Shown here one piece after another: positions 44,353-56,844 of a DNA stretch of 64,000 bases. The stretch is from Mediterranea massiliensis (GTDB taxonomy: Bacteria > Bacteroidota > Bacteroidia > Bacteroidales > Bacteroidaceae). Under the pieces are notes generated by a model, which saw nothing but the letters and a program-made list of their open reading frames with translations, was not told the DNA's origin and did no database searches. A program made the position numbers and the translations under genes. Each line of letters begins with the position of its first letter. Position 1 is the first letter of the stretch. The DNA lies in contig SUXZ01000001.1 in assembly GCA_015060685.1 (NCBI GenBank), forward strand, positions 62,001 to 126,000. The letters are read 5' to 3'.

Positions 44353-45369
44353 ATGGCAAAACAAGAATACACATACGAGGGCATTATCAGAGAGCTTCAT
44401 GCCAAGCAATACCGTCCGGTATATTATTTGATGGGTGATGAGCCTTTCTATATAGATAAAATCGCTGATTATATCGCCGATAATGTATTGACTGATACGG
44501 AAAAAGAGTTTAATCAGACTATACTGTACGGGGGTGATATTGATAATGTCTCCACCATCATCAATGCGGCCAAGCGATATCCTATGATGTCAGAGTATCA
44601 GGTAATTATCGTCAAAGAGGCGCAATCCATTCCAGGCATGGACGAACTTGTGTATTACCTTCAAAAGCCGTTGAAATCCACTATATTGGTAATCTGCCAT
44701 AAGCATGGAACATTGGGGAAGAAATTGGCTGCCGAAATAGAAAAAGCAGGCGTTTTGTTCGAGTCTAAAAAGCTAAAGGATGCCCAACTGCCTACTTTCA
44801 TTACCTCTTATATCAAGCAAAAGGGGTATGATATAGATTCGAAAGCCACCGCTATGCTGGCCGAATTTGTCGGTGCCGATTTAAGTCGTTTGGTGGGCGA
44901 GATGGAGAAATTGATTATTACGACATCAAAAAACTCAACAAAAATAACCCCTGAACAGATTGAAAAGAACATCGGAATCAGCAAAGATTACAACAATTTC
45001 GAACTTCGAAGTGCATTAATTGAAAAAGATGTCTTGAAAGCGAATAAGATAGTAAAATACTTTGAAGAAAATCCGAAAACGAATCCAATCCAAGTGACTT
45101 TATCTTTACTTTTTAGTTTTTTTGCCAATCTGATGATGGCTTATTATGCACCGGAAAAGTCAGAGCAGGGCATAGCTTCGTTTGTTGGATTGAAAGCTCC
45201 TTGGCAAGCCAAAGAGTATATGATTGCCATGCGTAGATATAGTGGGGTAAAGACAATGCAGATCATCAACGAAATCAGAACCACCGATGCTAAGTCGAAA
45301 GGAGTAGAAAACTCTTCATTGTCTGATGCAGATTTGCTTCGCGAATTAGTTTTTAAGATTTTGCATTGA
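44353..45369 (+). CDS. holA: DNA polymerase III delta subunit
   Basis: This 338-aa clamp-loader subunit opens the beta clamp. It begins MAKQEYTYEGIIRELHAKQY and has the family's ‘YRPVYYLMGDEPFYIDKIAD’ opening strand. ‘FNQTILYGGDIDNVSTIINA’ and ‘YPMMSEYQVIIVKEAQSI’ form the DUF-like AAA core, followed by ‘LVGEMEKLIITT’ and ‘NNFELRSALIEKDVLKANKI’ in domains II-III. The frame also opens at a TTG at 44344, but the ATG at 44353 comes 2 bases after the amn stop and is the natural start. Confidence 0.93.
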   Translation: MAKQEYTYEGIIRELHAKQYRPVYYLMGDEPFYIDKIADYIADNVLTDTEKEFNQTILYGGDIDNVSTIINAAKRYPMMSEYQVIIVKEAQSIPGMDELVYYLQKPLKSTILVICHKHGTLGKKLAAEIEKAGVLFESKKLKDAQLPTFITSYIKQKGYDIDSKATAMLAEFVGADLSRLVGEMEKLIITTSKNSTKITPEQIEKNIGISKDYNNFELRSALIEKDVLKANKIVKYFEENPKTNPIQVTLSLLFSFFANLMMAYYAPEKSEQGIASFVGLKAPWQAKEYMIAMRRYSGVKTMQIINEIRTTDAKSKGVENSSLSDADLLRELVFKILH

Positions 45370-46118
45370 TTTCCATCGTTTTCCCTCGTTTTTCTGCTTG
45401 AGTTTTCTCCTTGCACCATTTCCAAAACACGATTTTTCGCTGCAAAACGTTGTAGTAGTGTAAGTTAGGCCAATTTTAACCGCCTGAGAATCGTTTTTTA
45501 TTCAATTTCTTATATTCTGTCCGCAAATAGCCCAAAATTTTAAATTTGTGGGCCATTGCTTCTCTTTATCCGCTTCAATATAGTTGTAATATCAATCATT
45601 TGTTTTTAGTTATGTAAATCTATCCAAGTTTTCACTAATACAAATGAATACCGAAAATTTATTCAAGTGAATAGATTTACTTAAATAGAATGTTTAATTT
45701 GTGTGAACTTTGCAAATGAATAGTGTTTTGTTTTGTGAAATCACGTAGTTAACTAATGATGTAACTGCATTATTTAGCTATTAGCAAGTAATCTACGTAA
45801 CTTTATTTAAAAGTTAATTCAATAAAAAACCGAAAGTTGATACTTTATTTGTGTAAATCACTTGTTTTATGCTCTATGTAATAATGCAAATGCTTAAACA
45901 TGAATAGAATACGGCAATTTATTAAATCTGTATCAATGTCATATTTTCTTATATTTAATGTTGTTAATATGTAGATTTTTATATTTGTAAAACCGACATA
46001 ATGCTTTTGTAAAATCAATATTTTGTGAAATAATTTGCGTATATAAATCTTATGTTTTATCTTTGTAAAGTGTTTAAGTGAATATTGATTTTGTGAATTT
46101 ATCATATAAATAAAGGGT
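45370..46118. promoter_or_regulatory. Long AT-rich intergenic region with repeated TTTTGTGAAAT-like motifs
   Basis: No gene can be supported in these 749 bases. From 45731 onward the motif TTTTGT(G/A)AAAT recurs at about 45731, 45848, 45983, 46004, 46021, 46062 and 46089, often followed by CA(C). The positions fall in front of, within and behind the promoter of the XRE regulator at 46119, so an autoregulatory operator array is plausible. 45370-45730 shows nothing recognisable. Confidence 0.4.
46035..46065 (+). promoter_or_regulatory. Promoter for the XRE-family regulator
   Basis: TTG at 46035-46037 (within TTTG) and TATCTTTG at 46058-46065 with a 20-base spacer, 53 bases before the start codon. 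Confidence 0.7.
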
Positions 46119-46598
46119 ATGGAAGAAAAAGATGGATTAAGAGAGCGCATTAAACTCATTATGGAGCGTGAACAACTCAATAATGGTGCGTTTGCCGAGA
46201 GCATTGGTGTAGCCCAGGCTACCATTTCTCAGATTATGAAAGGCAGAAACATGCCAAGTACCGATGTTTTGTTGCGTTTGCATCAACGTTATCCCGATGT
46301 AAGCCTCGACTGGTTGCTAACAGGCAAACGACCGGTGTCTGGCGAGGAAGAACAGGAAAATGGTGATAATTTCCTTGATTATGGCTATTCTTTGTTCGCT
46401 AAGGATGGCGTAAATCTGTCCAATGAGCCGAAAATTTCAGAAAATCGCAAGGAAATCGCGTTTAAAACGGCTCAAAATGCGCCTAAAGAATCTGTAAAAC
46501 AAGAAGTTATATACAAAGAAAGGCCTGCAAGAAAAATCACCGAAATACGCATTTTTTTCGATGATAATACCTACGAGACCTTTTCTCCGTCGAAATAG
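46119..46598 (+). CDS. XRE-family helix-turn-helix transcriptional regulator
   Basis: This 159-aa protein has an N-terminal HTH_3 domain (about residues 8-68): ‘RERIKLIMEREQLNNGAFAE’, then the recognition helix region ‘SIGVAQATISQIMKGRNMPS’ and ‘LDWLLTGK’. The C-terminal ~80 residues are low in complexity and end in a short strand-rich piece (‘KITEIRIFFDDNTYETFSPS’). No ligand domain is recognised. The repeated motifs upstream suggest self-regulation. It is followed by pyrK, which has its own promoter. Confidence 0.88.
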   Translation: MEEKDGLRERIKLIMEREQLNNGAFAESIGVAQATISQIMKGRNMPSTDVLLRLHQRYPDVSLDWLLTGKRPVSGEEEQENGDNFLDYGYSLFAKDGVNLSNEPKISENRKEIAFKTAQNAPKESVKQEVIYKERPARKITEIRIFFDDNTYETFSPSK

Positions 46599-46637
46599 TA
46601 GCGCATAATCCCTTTTCGATGGCTATGCACGATTGTT

Positions 46638-46667
46638 TTGAGGATAAATAATAATGTAGTATCTTTG
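46638..46667 (+). promoter_or_regulatory. Promoter for pyrK-pyrD
   Basis: TTG at 46638-46640 (in GTTTTG) and TATCTTTG at 46660-46667, 19-base spacer. It lies 36 bases before the pyrK ATG and excludes the upstream extension of that frame. Confidence 0.75.
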
Positions 46668-46703
46668 TTGCTCGAAAGATACAAAATTACCTTATTATTC
46701 AAT

Positions 46704-47480
46704 ATGAAGAAATACATTTTAGATCTTACGGTGGCGGAAAAACTGGTTCCCCACGTAAATTATGTACTATTGAAACTGACCTCCTCATCTCCTCTACCGG
46801 AGATGGTTCCTGGGCAGTTTGCAGAGATAAGAGTAGATAAATCACCAACCACCTTCCTGCGTCGTCCGATATCCATCAATTACGTGGATAGAGAGCACAA
46901 TCAAGTATGGTTCCTGATACAACTTGTGGGCGACGGAACAAAGTGCTTAGGAACGGCTGAAATTGGCGATATTATCAATGTAGTGCTGCCCTTAGGCAAC
47001 GGCTTTTCAATGCCTTCAGCGCCCTCTGACAAGCTTTTATTGGTAGGTGGTGGCGTTGGTACCGCCCCCATGCTTTATTTAGGCGAGCAATTGGCTAAAA
47101 TGGGTTGCAAACCAACCTTCCTGTTGGGTGCCAGAAGCGGAAAAGACCTGCTTCAGTTGGACGAATTTGCCAAATATGGCGATGTCTATACCACCACAGA
47201 GGATGGTAGCTATGGCGAAAAGGGTTTTGTAACCCAACATTCCATCTTGAATCAGGTTAAATTCGAGCAAATCTATACTTGTGGTCCGAAGCCCATGATG
47301 ATGGCGGTGGCAAAATATGCCAAGGACAATGATATCAATTGTGAAGTTTCGTTGGAAAACAAGATGGCTTGCGGTGTTGGCGCATGTCTTTGTTGCGTTG
47401 AAAACACGCAGGAAGGCCATTTGTGTGTATGTAAAGAGGGTCCGGTTTTTAATATAAATAAGTTGTTATGGCAGATTTAA
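46704..47480 (+). CDS. pyrK: Dihydroorotate dehydrogenase electron-transfer subunit
   Basis: This 258-aa FAD and [2Fe-2S] protein passes electrons from PyrD to NAD+ in class 1B dihydroorotate dehydrogenase. FAD-binding ‘[13 protein letters not shown]’ (RxxS type), nucleotide-binding ‘[20 protein letters not shown]’ and the cluster ligands in ‘[18 protein letters not shown]’ plus a final ‘[10 protein letters not shown]’ are visible. The frame extends back to 46638 through the promoter, so the ATG at 46704 ([20 protein letters not shown]) is preferred. It overlaps pyrD by 13 bases, consistent with equal production of the two subunits. Confidence 0.95.
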   Translation: MKKYILDLTVAEKLVPHVNYVLLKLTSSSPLPEMVPGQFAEIRVDKSPTTFLRRPISINYVDREHNQVWFLIQLVGDGTKCLGTAEIGDIINVVLPLGNGFSMPSAPSDKLLLVGGGVGTAPMLYLGEQLAKMGCKPTFLLGARSGKDLLQLDEFAKYGDVYTTTEDGSYGEKGFVTQHSILNQVKFEQIYTCGPKPMMMAVAKYAKDNDINCEVSLENKMACGVGACLCCVENTQEGHLCVCKEGPVFNINKLLWQI

Positions 47481-48379
47481 ATGTAAACATTGGTGAATTA
47501 CAATTGAAAAACCCCGTAATGACCGCTTCTGGTACGTTTGGGTATGGTGAAGAATTCGCCGATTTCATCGATATTGCGCGAATAGGGGGTATCATTGTTA
47601 AGGGTACGACTCTTCACAAGCGTGAAGGAAATCCATATCCGCGAATGGCAGAGACTCCATCGGGCATGTTAAATGCTGTGGGACTGCAAAATAAGGGTGT
47701 TCATTACTTCGTAGATAACATCTATCCGCGTATAAAAGATGTGAAAACCAACATGATTGTGAATGTTTCGGGTTCTGCCATCGAAGATTACGTTGAAACG
47801 GCCTCGATTATCAACGAACTTGTAAATATTCCTGCTATAGAGTTAAACATCTCTTGCCCCAATGTAAAGCAAGGAGGAATGGCCTTTGGCGTAACCGCTA
47901 AGGGTGCCGAAGAGGTGGTGAAGGCCGTGCGTAAAGTATATGATAAAACCCTTATCGTAAAGCTCTCTCCAAACGTTACAGACATCACGGAAATAGCCAA
48001 AGCGGCTGAAAATGGCGGTGCAGATAGCGTTTCATTGATAAATACCCTGCTTGGAATGGCTATAGACGCCGAAAAACGCCGTCCTTTGCTCTCTACAGTC
48101 ACCGGTGGCATGTCTGGAGCAGCCGTGAAACCCATTGCATTACGCATGGTTTGGCAGGTATCTAAGGCGGTAAATATTCCCGTCATCGGTTTGGGAGGCA
48201 TCATGAACTGGCGCGATGCGGTAGAATTCATGCTTGCAGGTGCTACAGCCATACAAATTGGTACCGCCAATTTCATCGATCCGACCATTACCCTTAAGGT
48301 TGCCGATGGTATAAACGATTACTTGGATAGACACGGATTTACTTCTGTGAAGGAAATAATCGGTGCGCTTGAGGTATAG
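47468..48379 (+). CDS. pyrD: Dihydroorotate dehydrogenase, class 1B catalytic subunit
   Basis: This 303-aa FMN enzyme oxidises dihydroorotate to orotate in pyrimidine synthesis. ‘[19 protein letters not shown]’ is the FMN-side opening. The class 1 active-site cysteine is in ‘[19 protein letters not shown]’, and later ‘[19 protein letters not shown]’ and ‘[20 protein letters not shown]’ complete the barrel. Pairing with PyrK through an overlapping start defines the NAD-linked 1B type. A strong terminator follows at 48418-48450. Confidence 0.96.
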   Translation: MADLNVNIGELQLKNPVMTASGTFGYGEEFADFIDIARIGGIIVKGTTLHKREGNPYPRMAETPSGMLNAVGLQNKGVHYFVDNIYPRIKDVKTNMIVNVSGSAIEDYVETASIINELVNIPAIELNISCPNVKQGGMAFGVTAKGAEEVVKAVRKVYDKTLIVKLSPNVTDITEIAKAAENGGADSVSLINTLLGMAIDAEKRRPLLSTVTGGMSGAAVKPIALRMVWQVSKAVNIPVIGLGGIMNWRDAVEFMLAGATAIQIGTANFIDPTITLKVADGINDYLDRHGFTSVKEIIGALEV

Positions 48380-48417
48380 TTGCTAACAAACCTTGCCCAT
48401 TCGCAATATTAAGTTAT

Positions 48418-48450
48418 AAAAAAGGACATTCTCGCAAGAATGTCCTTTTT
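48418..48450. terminator. Bidirectional terminator
   Basis: AAAAAAGGACATTC pairs with GAATGTCCTTTTT around a 6-base loop. It serves pyrD on the plus strand and the convergent trmD on the minus strand. Confidence 0.85.
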
Positions 48451-48471
48451 CTATTTCTTTACAATACTATT

Positions 48472-51226
<2,755 letters not shown>

Positions 51227-51327
51227 CATTTTTCCACTTAAATTAAATTATTACTGAATTTTTTGCAGTAGAAACGGAAAATAGTTGTACTTTTGCACAA
51301 ATTTTTCACGAAACAAAGAAATAAGCA

Positions 51328-52221
51328 ATGATACAATCCAGGCTGAAAGGAATGGGAGTAGCCTTAATTACTCCATTTAAGGAAGATGGTAGTGTGGACT
51401 ACGATGCCTTGTTGCGTTTGGTCGATTACCAATTACAAAACAATACAGATTTCTTGTGTGTGCTGGGTACAACAGCCGAAACCCCTACGTTGAGCGATGA
51501 AGAGAAAAAACAGGTAAAGAAGCTGGTTATTGAACGGGTAAACGGACGCATTCCAATCTTGCTTGGAGTAGGTGGCAACAACACACAAGCCGTGGTCGAT
51601 ACGCTGAAAAACGACGATTTCACCGGTGTAGATGCCATCCTTTCCGTAGTGCCCTATTACAACAAGCCGTCGCAAGAAGGCATCTATCAGCACTACAAAG
51701 CCATTGCCCAGGCAACCGAGCTCCCCATAGTACTATATAATGTTCCCGGTCGTACAGGAGTCAACATGACCGCCGAAACCACTTTGCGCATCGCCCGCGA
51801 CTTCAAGAATGTCATCGCCATTAAGGAAGCATCGGGCAATATTGCCCAGATGGACGACATCATCAAGAACAAGCCGGAGAACTTCGATGTAATCTCGGGC
51901 GACGATGGCATCACCTTCCCGTTGATTACCCTTGGCGCGGTGGGCATCATCTCCGTCATCGGAAACGCCTTCCCCAACGAGTTCAGCCGCATGGTCCGTT
52001 TGGCCTTGCAAGGCGACTATGCCAACGCCCTGACCATTCACCACAAGTTTGCCGAGCTCTTCAAACTCCTGTTTGTCGATGGCAACCCCGCCGGTGTAAA
52101 AGCCATGCTCAACATGATGGGCATGATCGAGAACAAGTTGCGTTTGCCGTTGGTACCTACACGCATCACCACATACGAAAGCATCCGCAAGATACTGACC
52201 GATTTGAATATCAAGTGTTGA
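51328..52221 (+). CDS. dapA: 4-hydroxy-tetrahydrodipicolinate synthase
   Basis: DapA (297 aa) condenses pyruvate with aspartate semialdehyde, the first committed step to diaminopimelate and lysine. The Schiff-base lysine is in ‘NVIAIKEASGNIAQMDDI’, the catalytic tyrosine in ‘LPIVLYNVPGRTGVNM’, and ‘GTTAETPTLSDEEKKQVKKL’ shows the conserved TTAE. TACTTTTG at 51288-51295 is a likely -7 box, with TTG at 51263-51265 at a slightly long 22-base spacing. A terminator follows. This is the last recognisable core gene before the AT-rich accessory region. Confidence 0.97.
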   Translation: MIQSRLKGMGVALITPFKEDGSVDYDALLRLVDYQLQNNTDFLCVLGTTAETPTLSDEEKKQVKKLVIERVNGRIPILLGVGGNNTQAVVDTLKNDDFTGVDAILSVVPYYNKPSQEGIYQHYKAIAQATELPIVLYNVPGRTGVNMTAETTLRIARDFKNVIAIKEASGNIAQMDDIIKNKPENFDVISGDDGITFPLITLGAVGIISVIGNAFPNEFSRMVRLALQGDYANALTIHHKFAELFKLLFVDGNPAGVKAMLNMMGMIENKLRLPLVPTRITTYESIRKILTDLNIKC

Positions 52222-52246
52222 GATAAACTCTCCTTTATAAAACCGA

Positions 52247-52272
52247 AAAGGCACTGAAAAGTGCCTTTTTTT
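52247..52272 (+). terminator. Terminator of dapA
   Basis: AAAAGGCACT pairs with AGTGCCTTTT around GAAA, followed by TTTG, 26 bases after the stop codon. Confidence 0.8.
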
Positions 52273-52283
52273 GTTGTTTATTG

Positions 52284-52316
52284 CACTAGTGTCCACATTT
52301 TTAGTGGACACTAGTG
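52284..52316. repeat. Perfect 13-bp inverted repeat at the core/accessory boundary
   Basis: CACTAGTGTCCAC (52284-52296) and GTGGACACTAGTG (52304-52316) are exact reverse complements around a 7-base AT loop. It lies 15 bases beyond the CHAT gene stop on that gene's downstream side, with no U-run directly after the stem. It could be a weak terminator or a recombination site; GC content falls sharply just to its right. Confidence 0.6.
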
Positions 52317-52331
52317 TATTAGTATAGAGAA

Positions 52332-55300
52332 TCAGTCTAACATTATCCATCCTCTCCAATATTTTGGATCTGGTTTTATTGAGCGAATGTATCGTTGTGC
52401 ATTGTAGAAAGCATCATGTTTGCTTTGTCCTTCCATGAGGTTACTATATAGCTTATTCATCATGGCCATAGTTGTTTGGTCATCTACTTCTGTCAGGCTC
52501 ATGATGATAGTTTGTGCTCCAGCCATTTTAAATGCACGCTGCAAACCGAATACTCCTTCACTCGTTATTTCTCCTTGTCCTGTATTACATGCTGAAAGAA
52601 CAACTAAATCTGCACCGCGTAAATCAAGGTCTTTGATTTCGTGAGCAGTTAATATACCATCTTCCACATGGTCAGGGATGCTATCTCCTTGCCAAGCACG
52701 ATTGCCACCAGATAGAACAAGTCCAGTTCTGAATAATGATAAATCAGCAGGAGCATAATTCCTTCCTAAATCATCAGATAACATTATTGGTTGAAAATAA
52801 TCTTTCCTTTTTGCTTCCGGTTCTGGGAAGAAGAACCCATGCGTTGCTATATGAATAATATTGTATCCTTTTCCAGACAGTGCTTTGAAAGATTCTTCGC
52901 TACCTTCATTTCCCTGAAAAACTTTAGTAGAAATACCATTTTGTTGCATTTGTTCTGATATATATTCCACTTCCATTTTTGTGTTATTTAGATTCGTCCA
53001 TTTATATCCTCTGATAGAATCTTCCAATAATCCTCTTGAAGCAAATAGGGTATATGTGCTATCCGTTTGATATTTTGCATTTTCTGTAAGCATTACTTCA
53101 TTGGTCATATCATAATTCAATCCACCATAAAGTACAGCTTTTTTATATTTTGCAGGTTCTTTTTTTAGTGCTAATTCACGAGTAGAGGAGAGTCGATACA
53201 TGTTATATGCATCGCTCATTATTTTTCCGTCTCCAATAGGTAATGATTCTAAGGGGATTTGATGGAGTTTTCCTGCTGCAGAAAAATAGATATTTGAATT
53301 AAAATCAAGGTGTTTTAAAAGAGGTTCCCAAATGTTTTTATATAATGAATCATTTTCTGTTTTTTCAATATTTATATTGATTGTTTTGGGATATTTATTT
53401 TTTTTATCTCCTATTAAAGCGACGTAATGATTGGTTTCATAACCTTCTGCAAATTCAATAAACATAGCATTCTCAGAAATATTATTATAGATATCGTTAA
53501 AATTCACCTTTTCAAGAACAAACGAGTTATTCTTATTATTTATAATATTTAAAATTTTCCCTTTGGTTGTTAAGAGAGTGTTATATGCAAGCATGGATAT
53601 TTTCTGATTGTTATAAAACAAACCTGCATATTGAGGAATCTTTCCGTAAAGTTTGTTGTTTATATTCCAATACCAATATAATTCTTCTTCAGATAAAGTA
53701 TATAGTTTTTTGTTTATAAAGGAATCAATATACTCTTTTTGTTCTATTAATAATTGATATAATTTAGTTGTATCTTGATTTTCCATGTAATATGTTTCTA
53801 AATAAGTATTTGTTGCATAATGCATTTCATGATCGTTTTTCAAGATAGAGTCTGCTTTAAGAGATAAATCAATAGCTTTATGTATATCTCCCTTTAAGTA
53901 ATAACAATACCCTAATCCATTCAAACTAATGGCATAATTATAGAAATCATTTCGCTCTTTACGTAATTTTACGCACCACTCTCCAATATTTATAGCGTCA
54001 TCAATTTTATCTGCACTTGCATAATCACAAAATAAATTATGAAGACAATATAAACTGGAACCTTTTAGCTCTTCGCCATATAATTCTTTTTCTTTATTTA
54101 GAATATATAAATCACATTCAATGGCTTTTTCATATTGATTTTGTTCTATATATAGTCTTCCTCTGTGGTTTAAAACTCTTAATAATCCAGATCCATCATT
54201 GTTCTCTTTTTTGATTCTAAGGAGTTTGGTGTTTTCCTCAAAAGCCTTTGTAGTGTTACCAATTTGTGTATAATACTCCATTTTTGCATAAATAAGCATT
54301 TCTAATAGATTAGATTCAGTTCCCATTTTTGCTTCAATAGGCACTTCAAATAGGTTAGACTCAGTTCCTATTTTTGCTTCAATCTCATCTAAAATCCTTT
54401 TACCATAAACAAATTCATTGTATCTAAAATATAGCCATGAAATCCGTAATAAAAGTTCTATTGATTCATTATTCAAAGGAATATTTGATAATGTTTTATA
54501 CGCTTCATGTAATATGGTGATATCGAGCATATCTCCAAAATGATTGTTAAGATTCCAAAATGCAAAATAAAAAAATAAACATTTAGCATATTCAAAAGAC
54601 TCTTTAGTGAAAGTTTTTTCAATTAAATTAATGGTTTCATTTGATAACCTTTTGTCCTTAAATCTACTAAAATCGCTAGTGTAAAAACTTTCTAATATTA
54701 TGAGTTTTTTATCATTAGAATGCTTATGAAATGATTTTAAAATCTCTTTCCTATATTTTTTGTAATTATTTATATCATTCAAATCTGCGTAATTTCTACA
54801 TAATTCTACATTTATTAAATAAAAATCATGATTTTCTACTGACCCTTTATCAAGAATTGTTTTATAGTATAATATAGCTTTCTCATAATTTAGATTCGTA
54901 TTGTTATACATTCCTAAACAGTATAAAACATTACATTCTGAGTCTGATAAATAATCCTTTTCTAATGTATAAGTATAAACCTTTTCCGCATATTTTAGGA
55001 ATCGTGAATAATCTTCATTTTGGTATGAATATAGAGCTAAATTCGTATAGAAAAAATCAATTAGGTATTCACCAAAAAGTTTTATATAATCAGTTAAGGC
55101 TTCTTCTGTATATGATATTGCTCTGTTAAATAATTGATTATAGGAATAATACTCAGCTAATAATAGTTTTGTATCCATTTTGATATATAAAGAAATTTCT
55201 TCCCATTCATTTGACAATGCTCGTTCAATGAGACTTTCATTTATTATAATATCATTATCACTCTCCGAACTAAACCATTGACTTAAATACAAATATTGTA

Positions 55301-55481
55301 AATAGAACAATTTGAGTTCATTATTTTGATTCTTTTGAATATGTTGGTAACATTCGTCATAATGATTTATTTGAATTAAAGAATCTAATGTTTCTTCAAA
55401 ATTTGTTTTATAATAGTTTTGGGAGATAACAACAATATTATTTACAAGTAATAATAGTAAAAGGCTGAAAAAACTTTTCAT
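52332..55481 (-). CDS. Secreted TPR-CHAT protease
   Basis: This 1049-aa protein has a signal peptide (MKSFFSLLLLLLVNNIVVIS). About 600 residues of tetratricopeptide-like helices follow, including ‘GSGLLRVLNHRGRLYIEQNQ’ and ‘AISLNGLGYCYYLKGDIHKA’. The C-terminal CHAT domain (about residues 690-1049) is a caspase-like clan CD peptidase: catalytic His881 in ‘NIIHIATHGFFFP’ and Cys965 in ‘LVVLSACNTGQGEITSEG’. The TPR part holds a tandem 15-residue duplication (EAKIGTESNL/EAKMGTESNL). It is last in the caspase-sigma-TPR-SIR2 gene run, 145 bases after the SIR2 gene. CHAT proteases often act in cell death or immune signalling; the substrate here is unknown. Confidence 0.9.
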   Translation of the reverse strand: MKSFFSLLLLLLVNNIVVISQNYYKTNFEETLDSLIQINHYDECYQHIQKNQNNELKLFYLQYLYLSQWFSSESDNDIIINESLIERALSNEWEEISLYIKMDTKLLLAEYYSYNQLFNRAISYTEEALTDYIKLFGEYLIDFFYTNLALYSYQNEDYSRFLKYAEKVYTYTLEKDYLSDSECNVLYCLGMYNNTNLNYEKAILYYKTILDKGSVENHDFYLINVELCRNYADLNDINNYKKYRKEILKSFHKHSNDKKLIILESFYTSDFSRFKDKRLSNETINLIEKTFTKESFEYAKCLFFYFAFWNLNNHFGDMLDITILHEAYKTLSNIPLNNESIELLLRISWLYFRYNEFVYGKRILDEIEAKIGTESNLFEVPIEAKMGTESNLLEMLIYAKMEYYTQIGNTTKAFEENTKLLRIKKENNDGSGLLRVLNHRGRLYIEQNQYEKAIECDLYILNKEKELYGEELKGSSLYCLHNLFCDYASADKIDDAINIGEWCVKLRKERNDFYNYAISLNGLGYCYYLKGDIHKAIDLSLKADSILKNDHEMHYATNTYLETYYMENQDTTKLYQLLIEQKEYIDSFINKKLYTLSEEELYWYWNINNKLYGKIPQYAGLFYNNQKISMLAYNTLLTTKGKILNIINNKNNSFVLEKVNFNDIYNNISENAMFIEFAEGYETNHYVALIGDKKNKYPKTININIEKTENDSLYKNIWEPLLKHLDFNSNIYFSAAGKLHQIPLESLPIGDGKIMSDAYNMYRLSSTRELALKKEPAKYKKAVLYGGLNYDMTNEVMLTENAKYQTDSTYTLFASRGLLEDSIRGYKWTNLNNTKMEVEYISEQMQQNGISTKVFQGNEGSEESFKALSGKGYNIIHIATHGFFFPEPEAKRKDYFQPIMLSDDLGRNYAPADLSLFRTGLVLSGGNRAWQGDSIPDHVEDGILTAHEIKDLDLRGADLVVLSACNTGQGEITSEGVFGLQRAFKMAGAQTIIMSLTEVDDQTTMAMMNKLYSNLMEGQSKHDAFYNAQRYIRSIKPDPKYWRGWIMLD
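54300..54389. repeat. 45-bp tandem duplication within the CHAT gene
   Basis: Units 54300-54344 and 54345-54389 are in frame (15 codons each) and nearly identical, sharing TCAGTTCC and ATTTTTGCTTCAAT. They encode the repeated E-A-K-x-G-T-E-S-N-L-x-E stretch. The high similarity suggests a recent event. Confidence 0.8.
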
Positions 55482-55626
55482 ATTAATAGTTAATTTGCTT
55501 TATGATTAAAATAATAGTAAAATTTAGTTCATAATAACTGCACTTCTTTGCTATATTGAAATTTTAAGTTCTATCATTTGCGTGTTATTTAAAACATCTT
55601 TTTTAGTTATTATAAATTCTAGTATC

Positions 55627-56844
55627 TTATATTGTATATATAGTATCGGAAAATGAACTTAACACTTCGCTATATTCGTTTAAAAAGTTTTCGTATCCTT
55701 TTGAATAATATAAAATCTTATTAAACAGATAACCATATCCATTCTTTTTTAGATTTTCAATCTCATAAGTATCTTCATTTATGTTTGCTTCAAATAATTC
55801 TTTAATATTTTTTATAGTTACATTTTCTAAAAAATTCAAATTATTGCTATTGAATTGGCCGTTATAGTAATCAACAATGATGATTCTTTTGAATCTACCA
55901 ACATCAAGGTAATTTTTTAATAATCTATTTACATGAGAGTCATTGAAAGAATAACCAATAATAATAATTTCATCACTTTTAAAAATATCAATCGCCATTT
56001 TTTGATAGTAAATAGAATAGGGATTTTCATCAAAAATAAGCTCTTTATTTCTGCCTGTTGTTATAAATGTATTGAATGAATAATTGTTTATATTATTAGA
56101 TTCATCTGATGAACTTCCTAAATTATTAATTCTATTCTTAACACCAACAATTTCCTTAGGAGTAAAATTATTATTATAAAAACGAATATTTCCATGCAAG
56201 AAACTAATAGTGCGTGTTTTGTTTATAAAATCTTGGACTGAAAAAGATTCAAATTCTTGTTCGTTATGATGTAAATTGAAGCCTGTATGGAAATCTCCTT
56301 TTAAGGATTCGTATAAAAAATCATCATAATTAAGTGAAACTATAGCAATTTTGTTTTGATCATTTGTTGGTTCAAATAAAGAATGTTGTTTTTCTATTAA
56401 ATCTTTGTATTTTGAACTTCGTTTTGTATTTGCTTCCGTAAATATGTTGAGTAACACACATCTCAATAGAAAAGGAAAGTATAAGTTAATTCTCTTTTTC
56501 GTCTTATGAAATTTAAGAAATCCTAGTGCTTTTAAATCAGAAATTGTTTGTTTAAATTCTGGGGCTTGAGTATGAGTATATGGCCATTGAAGTAAGGTTA
56601 ATTTATCAAAAACATCTACAATATCTTCAAAATTATATTGTGGATGTTTTTTTATTAGTAGTTGAACCATTAGGGCTATTTTACGTGCAGAAATGGGATA
56701 GTGATATTCAAATTTATCCCAATAATCTTTTAATATTGGTTCCCATCTTTCCTTTTTGGAAATTTCGTTCGTTATATAACTAGTCGTTAACGGAGTTTGG
56801 TAGAAAGGAATAGATGCACCAGCGCCAAATAAATAGAATTTCAT
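55627..56844 (-). CDS. SIR2-like NAD-binding protein (SIR2_2-type)
   Basis: This 405-aa protein shows the divergent sirtuin fold used by many anti-phage NADases: ‘GAGAS’ at 7-11 for NAD binding, ‘IVSLNYDDFLYESL’ with N172 and D174, ‘ISFLHGNI’ with the catalytic-type His217, and ‘IIIIGYSFNDSHVNRLL’ (297-302) closing the Rossmann fold. The middle (about 40-140) is helical, and the last ~70 residues are unassigned. Relatives (ThsA, DSR, Avs5-type) deplete NAD+ during infection; that role here is inference. It overlaps the stop of the upstream 113-aa gene (ATGA) and has very low GC. Confidence 0.85.
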   Translation of the reverse strand: MKFYLFGAGASIPFYQTPLTTSYITNEISKKERWEPILKDYWDKFEYHYPISARKIALMVQLLIKKHPQYNFEDIVDVFDKLTLLQWPYTHTQAPEFKQTISDLKALGFLKFHKTKKRINLYFPFLLRCVLLNIFTEANTKRSSKYKDLIEKQHSLFEPTNDQNKIAIVSLNYDDFLYESLKGDFHTGFNLHHNEQEFESFSVQDFINKTRTISFLHGNIRFYNNNFTPKEIVGVKNRINNLGSSSDESNNINNYSFNTFITTGRNKELIFDENPYSIYYQKMAIDIFKSDEIIIIGYSFNDSHVNRLLKNYLDVGRFKRIIIVDYYNGQFNSNNLNFLENVTIKNIKELFEANINEDTYEIENLKKNGYGYLFNKILYYSKGYENFLNEYSEVLSSFSDTIYTI

